64,000 nucleotides of DNA. Origin: Firmicutes bacterium UBA5389. Lineage in GTDB: Bacteria; Bacillota; DTU025. The stretch is from NCBI GenBank assembly GCA_002409965.1, contig DHON01000122.1, positions 542 through 64,541 of the forward strand, given 5' to 3'. The translations under genes and the position numbers were made by a program. Positions 16,542 through 25,710 of the stretch are shown here, in pieces. How positions within the stretch are numbered: position 1 is the first letter of the stretch; every line of letters starts with the position of its first letter. The notes under the pieces were generated by a model. The model did no database searches. It saw nothing but the letters and a program-made list of their open reading frames with translations, and was not told where the DNA came from.

Positions 16542-17747
16542 GTGGGAGAAACGTGCGTATTTGGGGTGACCGGGGGCATAGCGGCCGCCAAGGCCACGCT
16601 GGCCGCGAGCATGCTGGTCCGGCGCGGGCTGGATGTGCATGTGATCATGACCGAATCTGCATGCGAGTTTGTGACCCCTCTCACCTTCCGGACGCTCACC
16701 GCCAATCCGGTGACCGTCGATATGTTCGAAGAGCCGGGCGAGTGGAACGTGAAGCATGTCTCCTTGGCCCAGCGGGCTGATCTGTTCGTCATAGCCCCCG
16801 CCACCGCCAACTTCATCGGCAAGACGGCCGCGGGCATGGCAGACGACATGCTGACCACCACGGTCATGGCCGCGCGCGCTCCCATCGTGATCGCGCCCGC
16901 CATGAACACCGGCATGTACGAGAACCCCATTGTCCAGCGGAATATCGCGTCCCTTCGCGCCCTCGGCTACATGTTCGTGGGGCCCGAGCGCGGCCGCCTG
17001 GCCTGCGGCGATACGGGCCCGGGGCGGATGGCGGCGCCTGAGCGGATAGTCGATTTCGCCATGCACGCGCTGCACGGCCGGGCCCGCCCTTCGCTTGCGG
17101 GCAGGCGTGTTCTGGTGAACGCCGGACCCACCCGCGAGCCCATCGATCCTGTGCGCTACATCACCAACAGATCGTCCGGGAAGATGGGATACGCCGTAGC
17201 CGGCGCTGCCGCGGCCCGCGGCGCATGCGTCACGCTGGTCGCGGGGCCGACTGATCTGCCTGTTCCTGAGGGGTGCGCGCTCATAGAGGTAGAGACGGCC
17301 GACGAGATGTACAACGCCTGCGTGGCGGCTGCGCCAGCCTCCGACATCATTGTCGCCGCCGCGGCAGTGGCCGATTACCGTCCGGCGAGCTACAGCGGCA
17401 GCAAGATCAAGAAGACCGCGGACGACCTGTGCATCCGGCTGGCTTGCACCCGCGACATCATCGCCGAGATCGCCAGGACCAAAGGAGAGCGCGTCATCGT
17501 TGGTTTTGCGGCCGAGACGGATGACCTGCTCGCGAACGCCCAGACCAAACTGGCGGCAAAGAACCTCGACATGATCGTGGCCAACGCGGTGGGCGGCGAA
17601 TGCTCGCCGTTCGGCTCGGACGAGAACACAGTCACTCTGCTTCGCCCAGGCCTTGAGCCTGAGGGGCTCCCCGCCATGTCCAAACTCGCGCTGGCCCATG
17701 AGATACTCGACAGGGCCGCCTCGATTCTCCCCAATCTCCGCAAGTAA
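16542..17747 (+). CDS. coaBC: Bifunctional phosphopantothenoylcysteine decarboxylase / phosphopantothenate-cysteine ligase
   Basis: This 401-aa protein makes 4'-phosphopantetheine for coenzyme A. The N-terminal flavoprotein (CoaC) shows GVTGGIAAAKA, the active-site His in WNVKHVSLAQ, and PAMNTGMYENP plus LACGDTGPGRM. The C-terminal ligase (CoaB) shows NAGPTREPIDPVRYITNRSS and VGFAAETDD. It follows rpoZ by six bases. In many Firmicutes priA comes next; here the operon seems to end and the pilus genes begin. Confidence 0.94.
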   Translation: MGETCVFGVTGGIAAAKATLAASMLVRRGLDVHVIMTESACEFVTPLTFRTLTANPVTVDMFEEPGEWNVKHVSLAQRADLFVIAPATANFIGKTAAGMADDMLTTTVMAARAPIVIAPAMNTGMYENPIVQRNIASLRALGYMFVGPERGRLACGDTGPGRMAAPERIVDFAMHALHGRARPSLAGRRVLVNAGPTREPIDPVRYITNRSSGKMGYAVAGAAAARGACVTLVAGPTDLPVPEGCALIEVETADEMYNACVAAAPASDIIVAAAAVADYRPASYSGSKIKKTADDLCIRLACTRDIIAEIARTKGERVIVGFAAETDDLLANAQTKLAAKNLDMIVANAVGGECSPFGSDENTVTLLRPGLEPEGLPAMSKLALAHEILDRAASILPNLRK

Positions 17748-17773
17748 TGTGCAAACTCCAAGCTATTGCGATG

Positions 17774-17832
17774 ATTCATGCATCTTTCTCGGAAGGATTC
17801 CCGATGGAAGCGTAGAACAACCATTCATGCAT
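17774..17832. repeat. Two direct ATTCATGCAT repeats upstream of pilB
   Basis: Exact 10-bp copies lie at 17774-17783 and 17823-17832 (49 bp apart, close to five helical turns) in the 123-bp gap between coaBC and pilB. The spacing and position would suit a regulator site for the pilus operon, but no promoter was recognised with confidence. Confidence 0.45.
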
Positions 17833-17870
17833 GGGCAATTGGCTTACGCTGAAGCGGGGGGTTACTTGTA

Positions 17871-19607
17871 TTGGCGCGGCTTGGCCACAAGCGGCTCGGA
17901 GAGAGCTTGGTCGAATCGGAAGTCATAACCCAGGAGCAGTTGGTTGACGCTCTGGCGGTGCAACGACGTACAGGCGAGCGGCTCGGACGAACCCTGGTGA
18001 AGCTGGGCTATGCCACCGATGCCGTGATTGCCGCGGTGATCGAGCGCCAGTTCGGCGTTCCCCGCGTCAACCTTCCCGAGTACGTGGTGTCGAGCGATGT
18101 CATCGCTCTGGTGCCCGAGGCCATGGCCAGAAGATACAAGGTCCTTCCGGTGGAGATCGTAGGCGGCAAGCTTAGGCTGGCCATGTGCGATCCGCTGAAC
18201 GTCTTCGCCCTGGACGATGTGAAGATCGCCGCGGGCTTCGACGTGGAACCCATGGTGGCGGCGGAGGACGAAATGGAGCGGGCCCTAGACCAGTACTACG
18301 GGTCGGGCGAAGATATCGACCAGGTCGTGCGCGACCTGGAGGAGTTCTCGGACGAAGCGATTCAGTTTTCTGAAGAAGAAGAGGAAATCGGCGTAGACCG
18401 CCTGCGCGAGCTGGTGGATGAGGCACCCGTGGTCAGGCTGGTAAACATGATCGTATCGCAGGCCGTTCGCGACCGCGCGTCCGACATACACGTGGAGCCG
18501 CAGGCCACATCGGTCAAGGTCAGATACCGCGTAGATGGAATGCTGCGCGAGACGATGAAGATCCCAAGAGGCAGTCACGCCGCCATCGCGTCGAGGTTCA
18601 AGATAATGTCCAATATGGACATCGCCGAACGGCGCGTGCCTCAGGACGGTCGGGTACAGCTGAAGGTGGAGGGTCAGGAGATCGACCTGCGCGTATCCAC
18701 ACTCCCCACCATACACGGTGAAAAGGTAGTCTGCCGTGTGCTGTTTAGGCGGGGCGCCCAGGTCAAGCTGGAGCAACTGGGCTTTCTTCCGGGCAACCTG
18801 GAGCTGTGGAATAGGGCGTTGGCCCGTCCCCACGGCATCATACTTGTGACCGGCCCCACCGGCAGCGGCAAGACGCAGACCCTGTACGCGTCCCTCAACC
18901 AGCTGAACTCGGTGGAGAAGAACATCATCACAGTGGAGGATCCGGTCGAGTTCAGGCTGGACGGGGTAAACCAGGTGCAGACGAATGTCAAGGCCGGGCT
19001 GACTTTCGCGTCCGGGCTCCGCTCCATGTTGCGTCAGGACCCCGATATCATTATGGTGGGCGAGATCCGCGACCATGAGACGGCCGAGATCGCCGTGAAC
19101 GCTGCTCTTACCGGTCACCTGGTCCTGTCGACGCTGCACACTAACGATGCGCCCGGGGCCACCGTGCGCCTCGTGGACATGGGCGTGGAGCCGTTCCTAG
19201 CGGCCTCCTCGCTCATATGCGTTCTCTCCCAGCGCCTGGTGCGCCGGGTGTGCACAAAGTGCGCCGAGAAATACGTGCCCGACGATGAATCGTGGGGATG
19301 GTGGCTGCGCACTACCGCTAAGCTGTCCGATGAGCCCGCGCTGGGCTTGCCGCGCGAGCTGGTTCATGGAAAAGGCTGCAAGTCCTGCGGCAACACAGGC
19401 TACTCGGGTCGGACCGCGATCCACGAGATCATGATGGTCAACGAGCCTGTTCGCGAGTTGGTGTCGCGCAATGCCCCGAGCGACGAGATAGCGTCCGTTG
19501 CCCGGCAGCAGGGCATGAAGAGGCTGATCGAAGATGGGGCGGAGAAGGTGCTCGCGGGCGTAACCACCATAGACGAAGTGCTCAGGGTGTCGGCAGGCGA
19601 TGAATGA
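17871..19607 (+). CDS. pilB: Type IV pilus assembly ATPase PilB
   Basis: This 578-aa extension motor has an N-terminal MshEN/GspE-N domain (residues 1-150, GESLVESEVITQEQL), a linker rich in Glu/Asp, then the ATPase: Walker A GPTGSGKT (about 328-335), the Asp box, Walker B and HVLSTLHTNDA-type His box. A zinc-binding tetracysteine unit (C461, C464, C503, C506) is also present. It powers pilin polymerisation from the inner face of the membrane. TTG 17871 follows GGGGGG nine bases upstream. It overlaps pilT by eight bases. Confidence 0.94.
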   Translation: MARLGHKRLGESLVESEVITQEQLVDALAVQRRTGERLGRTLVKLGYATDAVIAAVIERQFGVPRVNLPEYVVSSDVIALVPEAMARRYKVLPVEIVGGKLRLAMCDPLNVFALDDVKIAAGFDVEPMVAAEDEMERALDQYYGSGEDIDQVVRDLEEFSDEAIQFSEEEEEIGVDRLRELVDEAPVVRLVNMIVSQAVRDRASDIHVEPQATSVKVRYRVDGMLRETMKIPRGSHAAIASRFKIMSNMDIAERRVPQDGRVQLKVEGQEIDLRVSTLPTIHGEKVVCRVLFRRGAQVKLEQLGFLPGNLELWNRALARPHGIILVTGPTGSGKTQTLYASLNQLNSVEKNIITVEDPVEFRLDGVNQVQTNVKAGLTFASGLRSMLRQDPDIIMVGEIRDHETAEIAVNAALTGHLVLSTLHTNDAPGATVRLVDMGVEPFLAASSLICVLSQRLVRRVCTKCAEKYVPDDESWGWWLRTTAKLSDEPALGLPRELVHGKGCKSCGNTGYSGRTAIHEIMMVNEPVRELVSRNAPSDEIASVARQQGMKRLIEDGAEKVLAGVTTIDEVLRVSAGDE

Positions 19608-20703
19608 TCGGAGTGTGAAGGTACCTGTGTCGCTCAGTATGGACGAGCTGTTGCTCGAGGCGGTAAAACTGAATGCTTCCGATTTGCACCTCACCACCGG
19701 CTTGCCGCCGATGGTGAGGGTAAACGGGGTGCTGAGGCCGCTTCCCGACCTACCCAGGCTGATGCCCCCTGATACCGAAACTTTGGTGCACAGTATCATG
19801 AAGGACGAGGTGCGCCACAGGTTCGAAGAGGCGGGAGAGGTCGACTTTTCCTACGGCATTCCTCGAATCGCCCGGTTCAGGGTGAACGCGTACTTGCAGC
19901 GCGGTTCGGTGGGGGCGGCGCTCCGCGTTATTCCAACTGAGATACGCACCTTAGAGCAGCTGGGCCTGCCGGCGGTAGTGCGCGGTTTCGCCGAGAAGAC
20001 CCGGGGGATGCTGCTGGTAACAGGGCCCACGGGCAGCGGCAAGTCAACAACCCTGGCCGCCATGATCGACATAATCAACCGCGAGCGCGCGTGTCACATA
20101 ATCACGCTGGAGGACCCCATCGAGTACCTCCACAAGCACAACCAGAGCATGATCAACCAGAGGGAGGTCGGCTCCGACACCATGTCCTTCGCGGCGGCGC
20201 TCAGAGCCGCGCTGCGTGAAGACCCCGATGTGATACTTGTGGGCGAGATGCGCGATTTGGAGACTACGTCGATAGCGTTGACCGCCGCCGAAACCGGCCA
20301 CTTGGTTCTTGCAACGCTGCACACTAACGATTCGGTGCAGACTGTCGATAGAGTAATCGACCAGTTTCCGCCGCACCAGCAGCAGCAGATCCGCGTGCAG
20401 TTCTCAGGAGTCCTACTCGGGATAGTCTCGCAGGCCTTGCTGCAGCGGGCCGACGGCAACGGCCGAGTGGCAGCCATCGAGGTGATGGTGGCCACGCCCG
20501 CAGTGCGCAACCTGATCCGCGAGGGCAAGACGCACCAGCTCTACTCGGTGCTCCAGACCGGCTCCAGGTTCGGGATGCAGAGCCGCGACTCGCACCTTAA
20601 GGAGCTTGCGCAGAAGGGCACCGTCACTTGGGAGGACGCGTTGACATACGCCACTGACCCGGAGGAGCTGAGACGACTATCTCAGCAGGCAGTGAAGCTC
20701 TAG
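19600..20703 (+). CDS. pilT: Type IV pilus retraction ATPase PilT
   Basis: This 367-aa protein has the PilT N-terminal domain (NASDLHLTTGLPPMVRVNG), Walker A GPTGSGKST (142-150), DPDVILVGEMRD as Walker B region, HLVLATLHTND, and the PilT-specific C-terminal RNLIREGKTHQLYS that is needed for retraction. Its presence means the pili can be pulled back, which implies twitching motility, DNA uptake or surface sensing rather than a pure secretion system. Confidence 0.95.
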   Translation: MNDRSVKVPVSLSMDELLLEAVKLNASDLHLTTGLPPMVRVNGVLRPLPDLPRLMPPDTETLVHSIMKDEVRHRFEEAGEVDFSYGIPRIARFRVNAYLQRGSVGAALRVIPTEIRTLEQLGLPAVVRGFAEKTRGMLLVTGPTGSGKSTTLAAMIDIINRERACHIITLEDPIEYLHKHNQSMINQREVGSDTMSFAAALRAALREDPDVILVGEMRDLETTSIALTAAETGHLVLATLHTNDSVQTVDRVIDQFPPHQQQQIRVQFSGVLLGIVSQALLQRADGNGRVAAIEVMVATPAVRNLIREGKTHQLYSVLQTGSRFGMQSRDSHLKELAQKGTVTWEDALTYATDPEELRRLSQQAVKL

Positions 20704-20721
20704 CAGAGGGAGGTGAGAGGG

Positions 20722-21960
20722 ATGGCTAGCGTAAGTTGGACCTATCGCGGCCGGGACATGTCCGGCAAGACTGTTGAAGGCTCCATGGACGCCGAGACGG
20801 CCGACGGCGTGGCCGAACGCCTGAGGCAGCAGGGTTACATACCCACCATGATAGCCCCTGCCAAGCGCGGGGTATCGGCCGCGCTCGACATGCCTATCGG
20901 CGGGGCCAAGAAGGTTCAGGCTGCGACCAAGATGACCGTTACCCAGCTCTACCTGGTGTCTAGGCAGCTCGCCACGATGATCGCCGCCGGCATCCCTCTC
21001 GTGCAGTCCTTGGCCATCCTGGGCCAGCAGGTGGACGATGCCCGGGTAGGTCAGCTCCTCGCGGACGTCAGGCACAATGTGGAGTCGGGAGAGACGTTCG
21101 CCGCGTCGCTGGGCAAGTATCCGGCGGTGTTCCCTCCGCTCTTCGTGCACATGGTGGAGGCGGGCGAGGCCTCCGGTACCATGGACGTGGTGCTTGACCG
21201 GGTGGCTACGCATTTCGAGAAGGAGGTGGAGGTGCGGGGGAAGATCAAAGGGGCTCTTACATACCCCGCGGTGTTGGTATTGGTAGCCGCCGGGGCCATC
21301 ATGGCCCTGATGGGGTTCGTGTTGCCAACGTTCATCGACATGTTCGCGGAGTTCGGCATGGAACTGCCCATGGTGACCCGCGTGCTCTTCGGCTACGGCA
21401 AGAGCGTGCAGAACTACTGGTACCTACATTTCGGAGTGCCGGCGCTCATCATCATCGCGTTCATGAGGTACATCAAGGGTTCGGGCAAGTCGTGGTGGGA
21501 CCACTTCCTGCTGGGAATCAAGGTCTTTGGATCCGTTGTGCGCAAATCCCAGACCGCCCAGTTTGCACGGACCTTTGGAATGTTGATGCAAAGCGGCGTG
21601 CCCATGCTACAGGCTCTTGACATCTTGGACAGGTTGTCAGACAATGCCGTTGTTCGAGAAACGGTGAAAGAAGCCAAAGCTTCAGTGCGAGACGGTGTAG
21701 GACTTGCGAGACCTCTCAGACAATCGCAAATCTTCCCACCAATGCTCGCGCACATGGTGGCCATCGGCGAGGAGACCGGCGCCCTCGACCAGTTGCTCCA
21801 CAAGACCGCCGACTTCTACGATCGCGAAGTAGACCAGGCGATCCAGAGCCTCACCGCGATGATAGAGCCGGCGATCATACTGGTGATAGGCGTGTTCGCG
21901 GCCTTCATCGTGGCGGCGATCATGGTGCCTATGTTCAATATGGCGAATTTGGCGATGTAG
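20722..21960 (+). CDS. pilC: Type IV pilus inner-membrane platform protein PilC
   Basis: This 412-aa protein has two GspF domains (about 65-190 and 270-395), each ending in membrane helices, with the repeated pattern RQLATMIAAGIPLVQSL and ARTFGMLMQSGVPMLQAL. It couples PilB/PilT rotation to the pilin base. ATG 20722 is nine bases after GGAGG. About 200 bp in the second domain (21540-21740) is visibly poorer in GC than the rest of the gene (see findings). Confidence 0.93.
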   Translation: MASVSWTYRGRDMSGKTVEGSMDAETADGVAERLRQQGYIPTMIAPAKRGVSAALDMPIGGAKKVQAATKMTVTQLYLVSRQLATMIAAGIPLVQSLAILGQQVDDARVGQLLADVRHNVESGETFAASLGKYPAVFPPLFVHMVEAGEASGTMDVVLDRVATHFEKEVEVRGKIKGALTYPAVLVLVAAGAIMALMGFVLPTFIDMFAEFGMELPMVTRVLFGYGKSVQNYWYLHFGVPALIIIAFMRYIKGSGKSWWDHFLLGIKVFGSVVRKSQTAQFARTFGMLMQSGVPMLQALDILDRLSDNAVVRETVKEAKASVRDGVGLARPLRQSQIFPPMLAHMVAIGEETGALDQLLHKTADFYDREVDQAIQSLTAMIEPAIILVIGVFAAFIVAAIMVPMFNMANLAM

Positions 21961-22043
21961 AGGGTTCCCTATGGACAAGTCCCAGTACGTTGACCATTCG
22001 AAAGAAGACGTGTCGAGACTAGGAAAAGGAGTGAGATGATACT

Positions 22044-22403
22044 GTGAGGAATGAAAAAGGTTTCACCTTGATGGAGCTGATGATCGTTATCGTGATCATC
22101 GGTGTCTTGGCGGCAATTGGGATACCTGCTTATAACGGCTATGTGAACAAGGCCAAAGAGGCCGCGTGCAAAGCGAACAAACGCACTATTGAGACAGCAG
22201 CAGGCCTGTACTGGGCCGAAACGGGGCTGGCGATTGCCGAAGATAAGATCACCACAAGTGCGGATTGCGTGCTGAAGGGTTACCTGACAAATGTAGGCGA
22301 GATACTATGCCCGCTGGATACCGCCGCAGAAAAGGCGGGCTATGGTTTCGGTATCGATGACGCTGGCAAAGTGACTGTAACCTGTAAGGCGGGCCACAAT
22401 TAG
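22044..22403 (+). CDS. pilA: Type IV major pilin precursor
   Basis: This 119-aa prepilin has a 5-residue leader MRNEKG cut before FTLMELMIVIVIIGVLA, with Glu at mature position 5 and a 20-residue hydrophobic helix. The soluble domain is short and has Cys residues at about 40, 73, 89 and 114 that could form disulfides. GTG 22044 follows GGAGTGAGATGATACT. The gene has lower GC than its neighbours (a hand-counted 60-base line is 50%), typical of a fast-changing surface antigen. No minor pilins are seen in the operon. Confidence 0.93.
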   Translation: MRNEKGFTLMELMIVIVIIGVLAAIGIPAYNGYVNKAKEAACKANKRTIETAAGLYWAETGLAIAEDKITTSADCVLKGYLTNVGEILCPLDTAAEKAGYGFGIDDAGKVTVTCKAGHN

Positions 22404-22552
22404 CGGTCAGCTCAGCTCGAATAATGGTCGTACGGTCGGATGAGATGGCCCTTTCGGGCACAGTGTTGGTTCTGTCATGCCGGGCACTTTCTGCGTCGCC
22501 CGGCATGCTCCTTATCCAAAAAGATGAAGTGAGCTGTGTTCGATTGCTGTTC

Positions 22553-23293
22553 ATGCTGACATTGCTAGCGGCTGTCTTGGGCCTTGGCATCGGCAGCTTC
22601 CTCAATGTCTGTATCTGCCGCTTACCTGAGCATCGCTCGATCGCGTGGCCGCGGTCGTCATGCCCACACTGTGGGAGGCGGCTTGCGCCACGCGATCTAG
22701 TGCCGGTCGTGAGCTACTTGCGTTTGGGCGGCAGGTGCAGATACTGCAGGGAGCCCATATCACCTCAGTATCCGATCGTGGAACTTGCGACCGGTCTACT
22801 TTTTGCCGCCATCGTGGCAGCTTACGGGGTCAGCCTGGCAAGCATCAAACACATGATCTTCGTTTCTCTTCTCATAGTCGTCGCGGGAACCGACATCAAC
22901 ACCCGTCTCATTCCCAACACCGTCACCTATCCCGGTATGGCCATCGGCCTCATCTTGTCCCTGTTCGTCCCGGGCATCTCCCTGCTGCAGTCCATCATAG
23001 GCCTCCTGGTATGCGGGGGCGTTGTCTATTTGCTCGCCTTGGCTAGCCGTGGAGGCATGGGCGGGGGCGATATCAAGCTCATGGGGATGATGGGGGCGTT
23101 TCTGGGGTGGGATGCGGGCCTGCTGGCTCTGTTCATCGGGGCGCTTTTGGGGTCGGTTGTGGGGATTGAGCGTATCGCTTTGGGCAAGCAGAAGCGGCGC
23201 GACCCCATGCCGTTTGGGCCGTTTCTCGCCGTAGGAGGCCTGATTTCTGCGTTTTTCGCCCCGTCTATCCTGTCTTTCATCTTTTTTCAGTAG
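22553..23293 (+). CDS. pilD: Type IV prepilin peptidase
   Basis: This ~246-aa membrane aspartyl protease cuts the pilin leader and methylates the new N-terminus. It has GIGSFLNVCICRLP at the N-terminus, the two CxxC pairs CPHC and CRYC of the methylase loop, the first catalytic Asp in GTDINTRLIPN and the second in GGGDIKLMGM. The start is uncertain: ATG 22553 gives the usual N-terminus, but no good ribosome site is near and GTG 22529 or ATG 22505 are alternatives. The 149 bp between pilA and this start hold no other gene that I recognise. Confidence 0.9.
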   Translation: MLTLLAAVLGLGIGSFLNVCICRLPEHRSIAWPRSSCPHCGRRLAPRDLVPVVSYLRLGGRCRYCREPISPQYPIVELATGLLFAAIVAAYGVSLASIKHMIFVSLLIVVAGTDINTRLIPNTVTYPGMAIGLILSLFVPGISLLQSIIGLLVCGGVVYLLALASRGGMGGGDIKLMGMMGAFLGWDAGLLALFIGALLGSVVGIERIALGKQKRRDPMPFGPFLAVGGLISAFFAPSILSFIFFQ

Positions 23294-23362
23294 GAGTTTA
23301 TCTATTGCAGTCGAATAGCTAATAAGGTGTTTTGTACTCTTCGTCTCAGGGGGGATGGATCG

Positions 23363-24493
23363 GTGCCGATCGGTCTTTTCGGAAGACGCGCTAAGAGCAT
23401 GGTCGGGCTTGACATCGGCACAAGCCGCGTCAAGTTGGTTGAACTAACGGCGAGGGGCGCGTCTGTCGAGCTTACGCGCGCGGCAGTCGAGCTGACCCCA
23501 GTGGACGTGATCCGCGACGGGAAGGTGGTACAGCCCGAGCAGGTGGCCGCGGTGATCAAGAAGGCTCTCGCTGCTGGTCGCTTCAGGCCGGGCGAGGTGG
23601 TGGCGGCCATTGCCGGGCAGGGAGTGGTCGTGCGGCATGTGCAGTTTCCGAAGATGCCTGAAGAGGAACTGCGCGAGGCTCTCAAGTGGGAGGGCCAGAA
23701 GTACATACCTTTCCCCATGGAAGAAGCGGCAGTTGATTTCGAGATCATCCGAGGCGTTGCCGACCCCGAGGCGGCGAACATGGAAGTGATGCTCGTCGCG
23801 GCGCAGCGGAGCATCGTCGACTCGCATCTTGCGGCGATAGAACTGGCAGGGCTCAGGGTGGTCGCTGTGGACGTGCAGCCGTTTACGGTCCTTCGGGCGC
23901 TGCGATATGAGCCTTTGGGGGCCGAGAGCCCGTGCTCCGCGGCCAACGGGGTCGTGGCCTACGTCGACATCGGCGCAGGTACCACTGATATCGTCATCGC
24001 TGACGGCGAGATCATTCGGTTCACCCGAATCGTGCCCGTGGGAGGCTACAGCTTCACCAGGGCCATCGCCGACCGTCTTGGCATCGGATTCGAAGAGGCG
24101 GAGCAGATCAAGATCGAGGAAGCCCGCATCTATGAGGACCAGTCGCACCTGGATGCGCTGGACGCCCGGGGTCGCGCGATTGCCGAGGCGGTGCTCGAGA
24201 CGGCCTGCGCCATCGGCACTGAGGTCCGCCGGTCGCTGGATTACCACGATCTGCAGCTGCAGGGCAGGAGGGACGATGCCTCCGTCAGCCGGGCGGTGTT
24301 GGCCGGAGGAGGATCTGTCCTAGACGGGCTGGACCACTATCTCCAGGGCGAACTGGGGCTGCCCACCAGCATGTGCGACCCCCTGCGGAATATAGCGATC
24401 AACCCCAAGGTCGCGTCCAGGCTCGATCTGGACAAGCTGGGGCCGATGCTCGCTGTGGGCGTGGGCCTCGCTCTGCGGGAGGTGGTTGATTAA
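23363..24493 (+). CDS. pilM: Type IV pilus actin-like protein PilM
   Basis: This 376-aa FtsA/actin-like ATPase sits on the inner side of the membrane and binds the PilN N-terminus. It shows MVGLDIGTSRVKLVEL, PEEELREALKWEGQKYIPF, DIGAGTTDIVIADG and GGGSVLDGLDHYL, the nucleotide-binding motifs of the family. GTG 23363 with GGGGGG ten bases upstream is chosen over an earlier in-frame ATG. Its stop overlaps pilN by one base. Confidence 0.93.
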   Translation: MPIGLFGRRAKSMVGLDIGTSRVKLVELTARGASVELTRAAVELTPVDVIRDGKVVQPEQVAAVIKKALAAGRFRPGEVVAAIAGQGVVVRHVQFPKMPEEELREALKWEGQKYIPFPMEEAAVDFEIIRGVADPEAANMEVMLVAAQRSIVDSHLAAIELAGLRVVAVDVQPFTVLRALRYEPLGAESPCSAANGVVAYVDIGAGTTDIVIADGEIIRFTRIVPVGGYSFTRAIADRLGIGFEEAEQIKIEEARIYEDQSHLDALDARGRAIAEAVLETACAIGTEVRRSLDYHDLQLQGRRDDASVSRAVLAGGGSVLDGLDHYLQGELGLPTSMCDPLRNIAINPKVASRLDLDKLGPMLAVGVGLALREVVD

Positions 24494-25047
24494 TGCCCAG
24501 GATCAACCTGCTGCCAGAGCGCCAAGCCAAGAAGGCGCCGGTCAGTCCGAAGCGGCTTGTCTTCGTTGTTGTCGTGGAGGTCGTGGTGGTTGCCGCGCTC
24601 GCGGTCGGCCTGAGCCAGCTCTTTACAATGCGCCAGATGGAGCGGGAGCTGGCGCAGGTTGGGGCACAACTCGCGACGATGCAGCAGGACCTGGACGTAC
24701 TGAGCCGTGTGCAGACGCGCGCTAAGGAGATGGACGCTCTTGCCGACGAAATCCGGTCGATTCAGGCCGAGAACTGCGCCCCCGCTCCGGTCCTGCGTGA
24801 GCTGCGCAACATCATCCCGCAGGATGTGTGGCTGGAATCGTTCTCAACTGACCCGAAGGGGGCCATAAGCATAGGCGGGGCCACGTTCTCTATGGAGTCT
24901 GCGGCCCGTCTTTCGTTGCAGCTCGAGCGTTCGCCCGTATTCGTCGATGTCAAGCTGGGTTCAGTCTCCTTGGGATCTAGGGGCGAAAGCCAGGTGTACA
25001 CATTCAGCATCGGCTGTGCCCTTGAGACGGCCGGGGCGGGGAGGTGA
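24493..25047 (+). CDS. pilN: Type IV pilus assembly protein PilN
   Basis: This 184-aa protein begins MPRINLLPER, the conserved cytoplasmic tail that docks in PilM. One membrane helix (about 24-46), a coiled coil and a ferredoxin-like domain that pairs with PilO follow. It is part of the inner-membrane alignment complex. Confidence 0.9.
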   Translation: MPRINLLPERQAKKAPVSPKRLVFVVVVEVVVVAALAVGLSQLFTMRQMERELAQVGAQLATMQQDLDVLSRVQTRAKEMDALADEIRSIQAENCAPAPVLRELRNIIPQDVWLESFSTDPKGAISIGGATFSMESAARLSLQLERSPVFVDVKLGSVSLGSRGESQVYTFSIGCALETAGAGR

Positions 25048-25053
25048 GCCAGG

Positions 25054-25710
25054 ATGTCTGCATTTGACCACACCAACCGGCAGATGCGGCTATTGGGCGC
25101 GCTCATAGTAGTCCTGGCTGCGGCAGGCCTTTATCTGTACGTCTACTTACCGCAGCAGCGCCGGCACGAACAGCTCAGGGCCGACCTTGATAGGGCCAAC
25201 TCGGAGCTTTCGATCAGCCTGGCGAAGATGCGCAAGGCACCCGAGGCTGAGGCGCAACTGGAAGCGGCCATCGCAGGGCTCGAGTCACTGATGCGCCTGA
25301 TCCCGGAGGAGGACAAGCTCAACTGGATCGTGCGCGACATCGAATCGGTGGCCCTGGCCAACCGCGTAATCGTCGCCGAGGCCGCCCTGGACGACGGCAA
25401 GCTGCGCGGAAGGTACCTGGAGGTCCCCCTTACACTGGCTTTGACGGGCAAGTACGAGGATGTGCTCAGTTTCCTCGAGGGCCTGATCGGGCTGCCCAGG
25501 ATCATCAACGTACACGGCTTCACTTTCGAGGGCGGGGCATCGCGCCCTGATGTTCAGGCGGCGGAGGCGATGGCAGAGACAGCCGAAGCCGAGTCCGGCC
25601 TGCCTCGCGAGAACTTGATCTCCGCCACCGTGCAGGCCACAACGTATGCTTTGGCAAAGGGGGGTGGGCAGGTTGATAAACCTCAGGCGAAGCCGGCCGC
25701 GGGTCGCTAA
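25054..25710 (+). CDS. pilO: Type IV pilus assembly protein PilO
   Basis: This 218-aa protein has one membrane helix (about 12-32), a coiled coil (40-75), then the PilO ferredoxin-like fold (IPEEDKLNWIVRDIESVA, VPLTLALTGKYEDVLSFLEGL). It forms the heterodimer with PilN. A short Ala/Glu tail extends into the overlapping next gene. Confidence 0.9.
   Translation: MSAFDHTNRQMRLLGALIVVLAAAGLYLYVYLPQQRRHEQLRADLDRANSELSISLAKMRKAPEAEAQLEAAIAGLESLMRLIPEEDKLNWIVRDIESVALANRVIVAEAALDDGKLRGRYLEVPLTLALTGKYEDVLSFLEGLIGLPRIINVHGFTFEGGASRPDVQAAEAMAETAEAESGLPRENLISATVQATTYALAKGGGQVDKPQAKPAAGR

Noticed and set aside
16266..17699. 477-codon minus-strand frame opposite rpoZ and coaBC
   Set aside because: A shadow caused by high third-position GC. 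It runs across two convincing genes and shows no family motif.
17748..17870. Possible c-di-GMP riboswitch before pilB
   Set aside because: I looked for the GEMM-I core pairing and conserved loop sequences and did not find them; the region is also rather short.
22404..22552. N-terminal extension of the prepilin peptidase (an open frame from 22424)
   Set aside because: The extra 43 residues have no counterpart in the family, whose first helix begins right at GIGSFLNV minus about ten residues.
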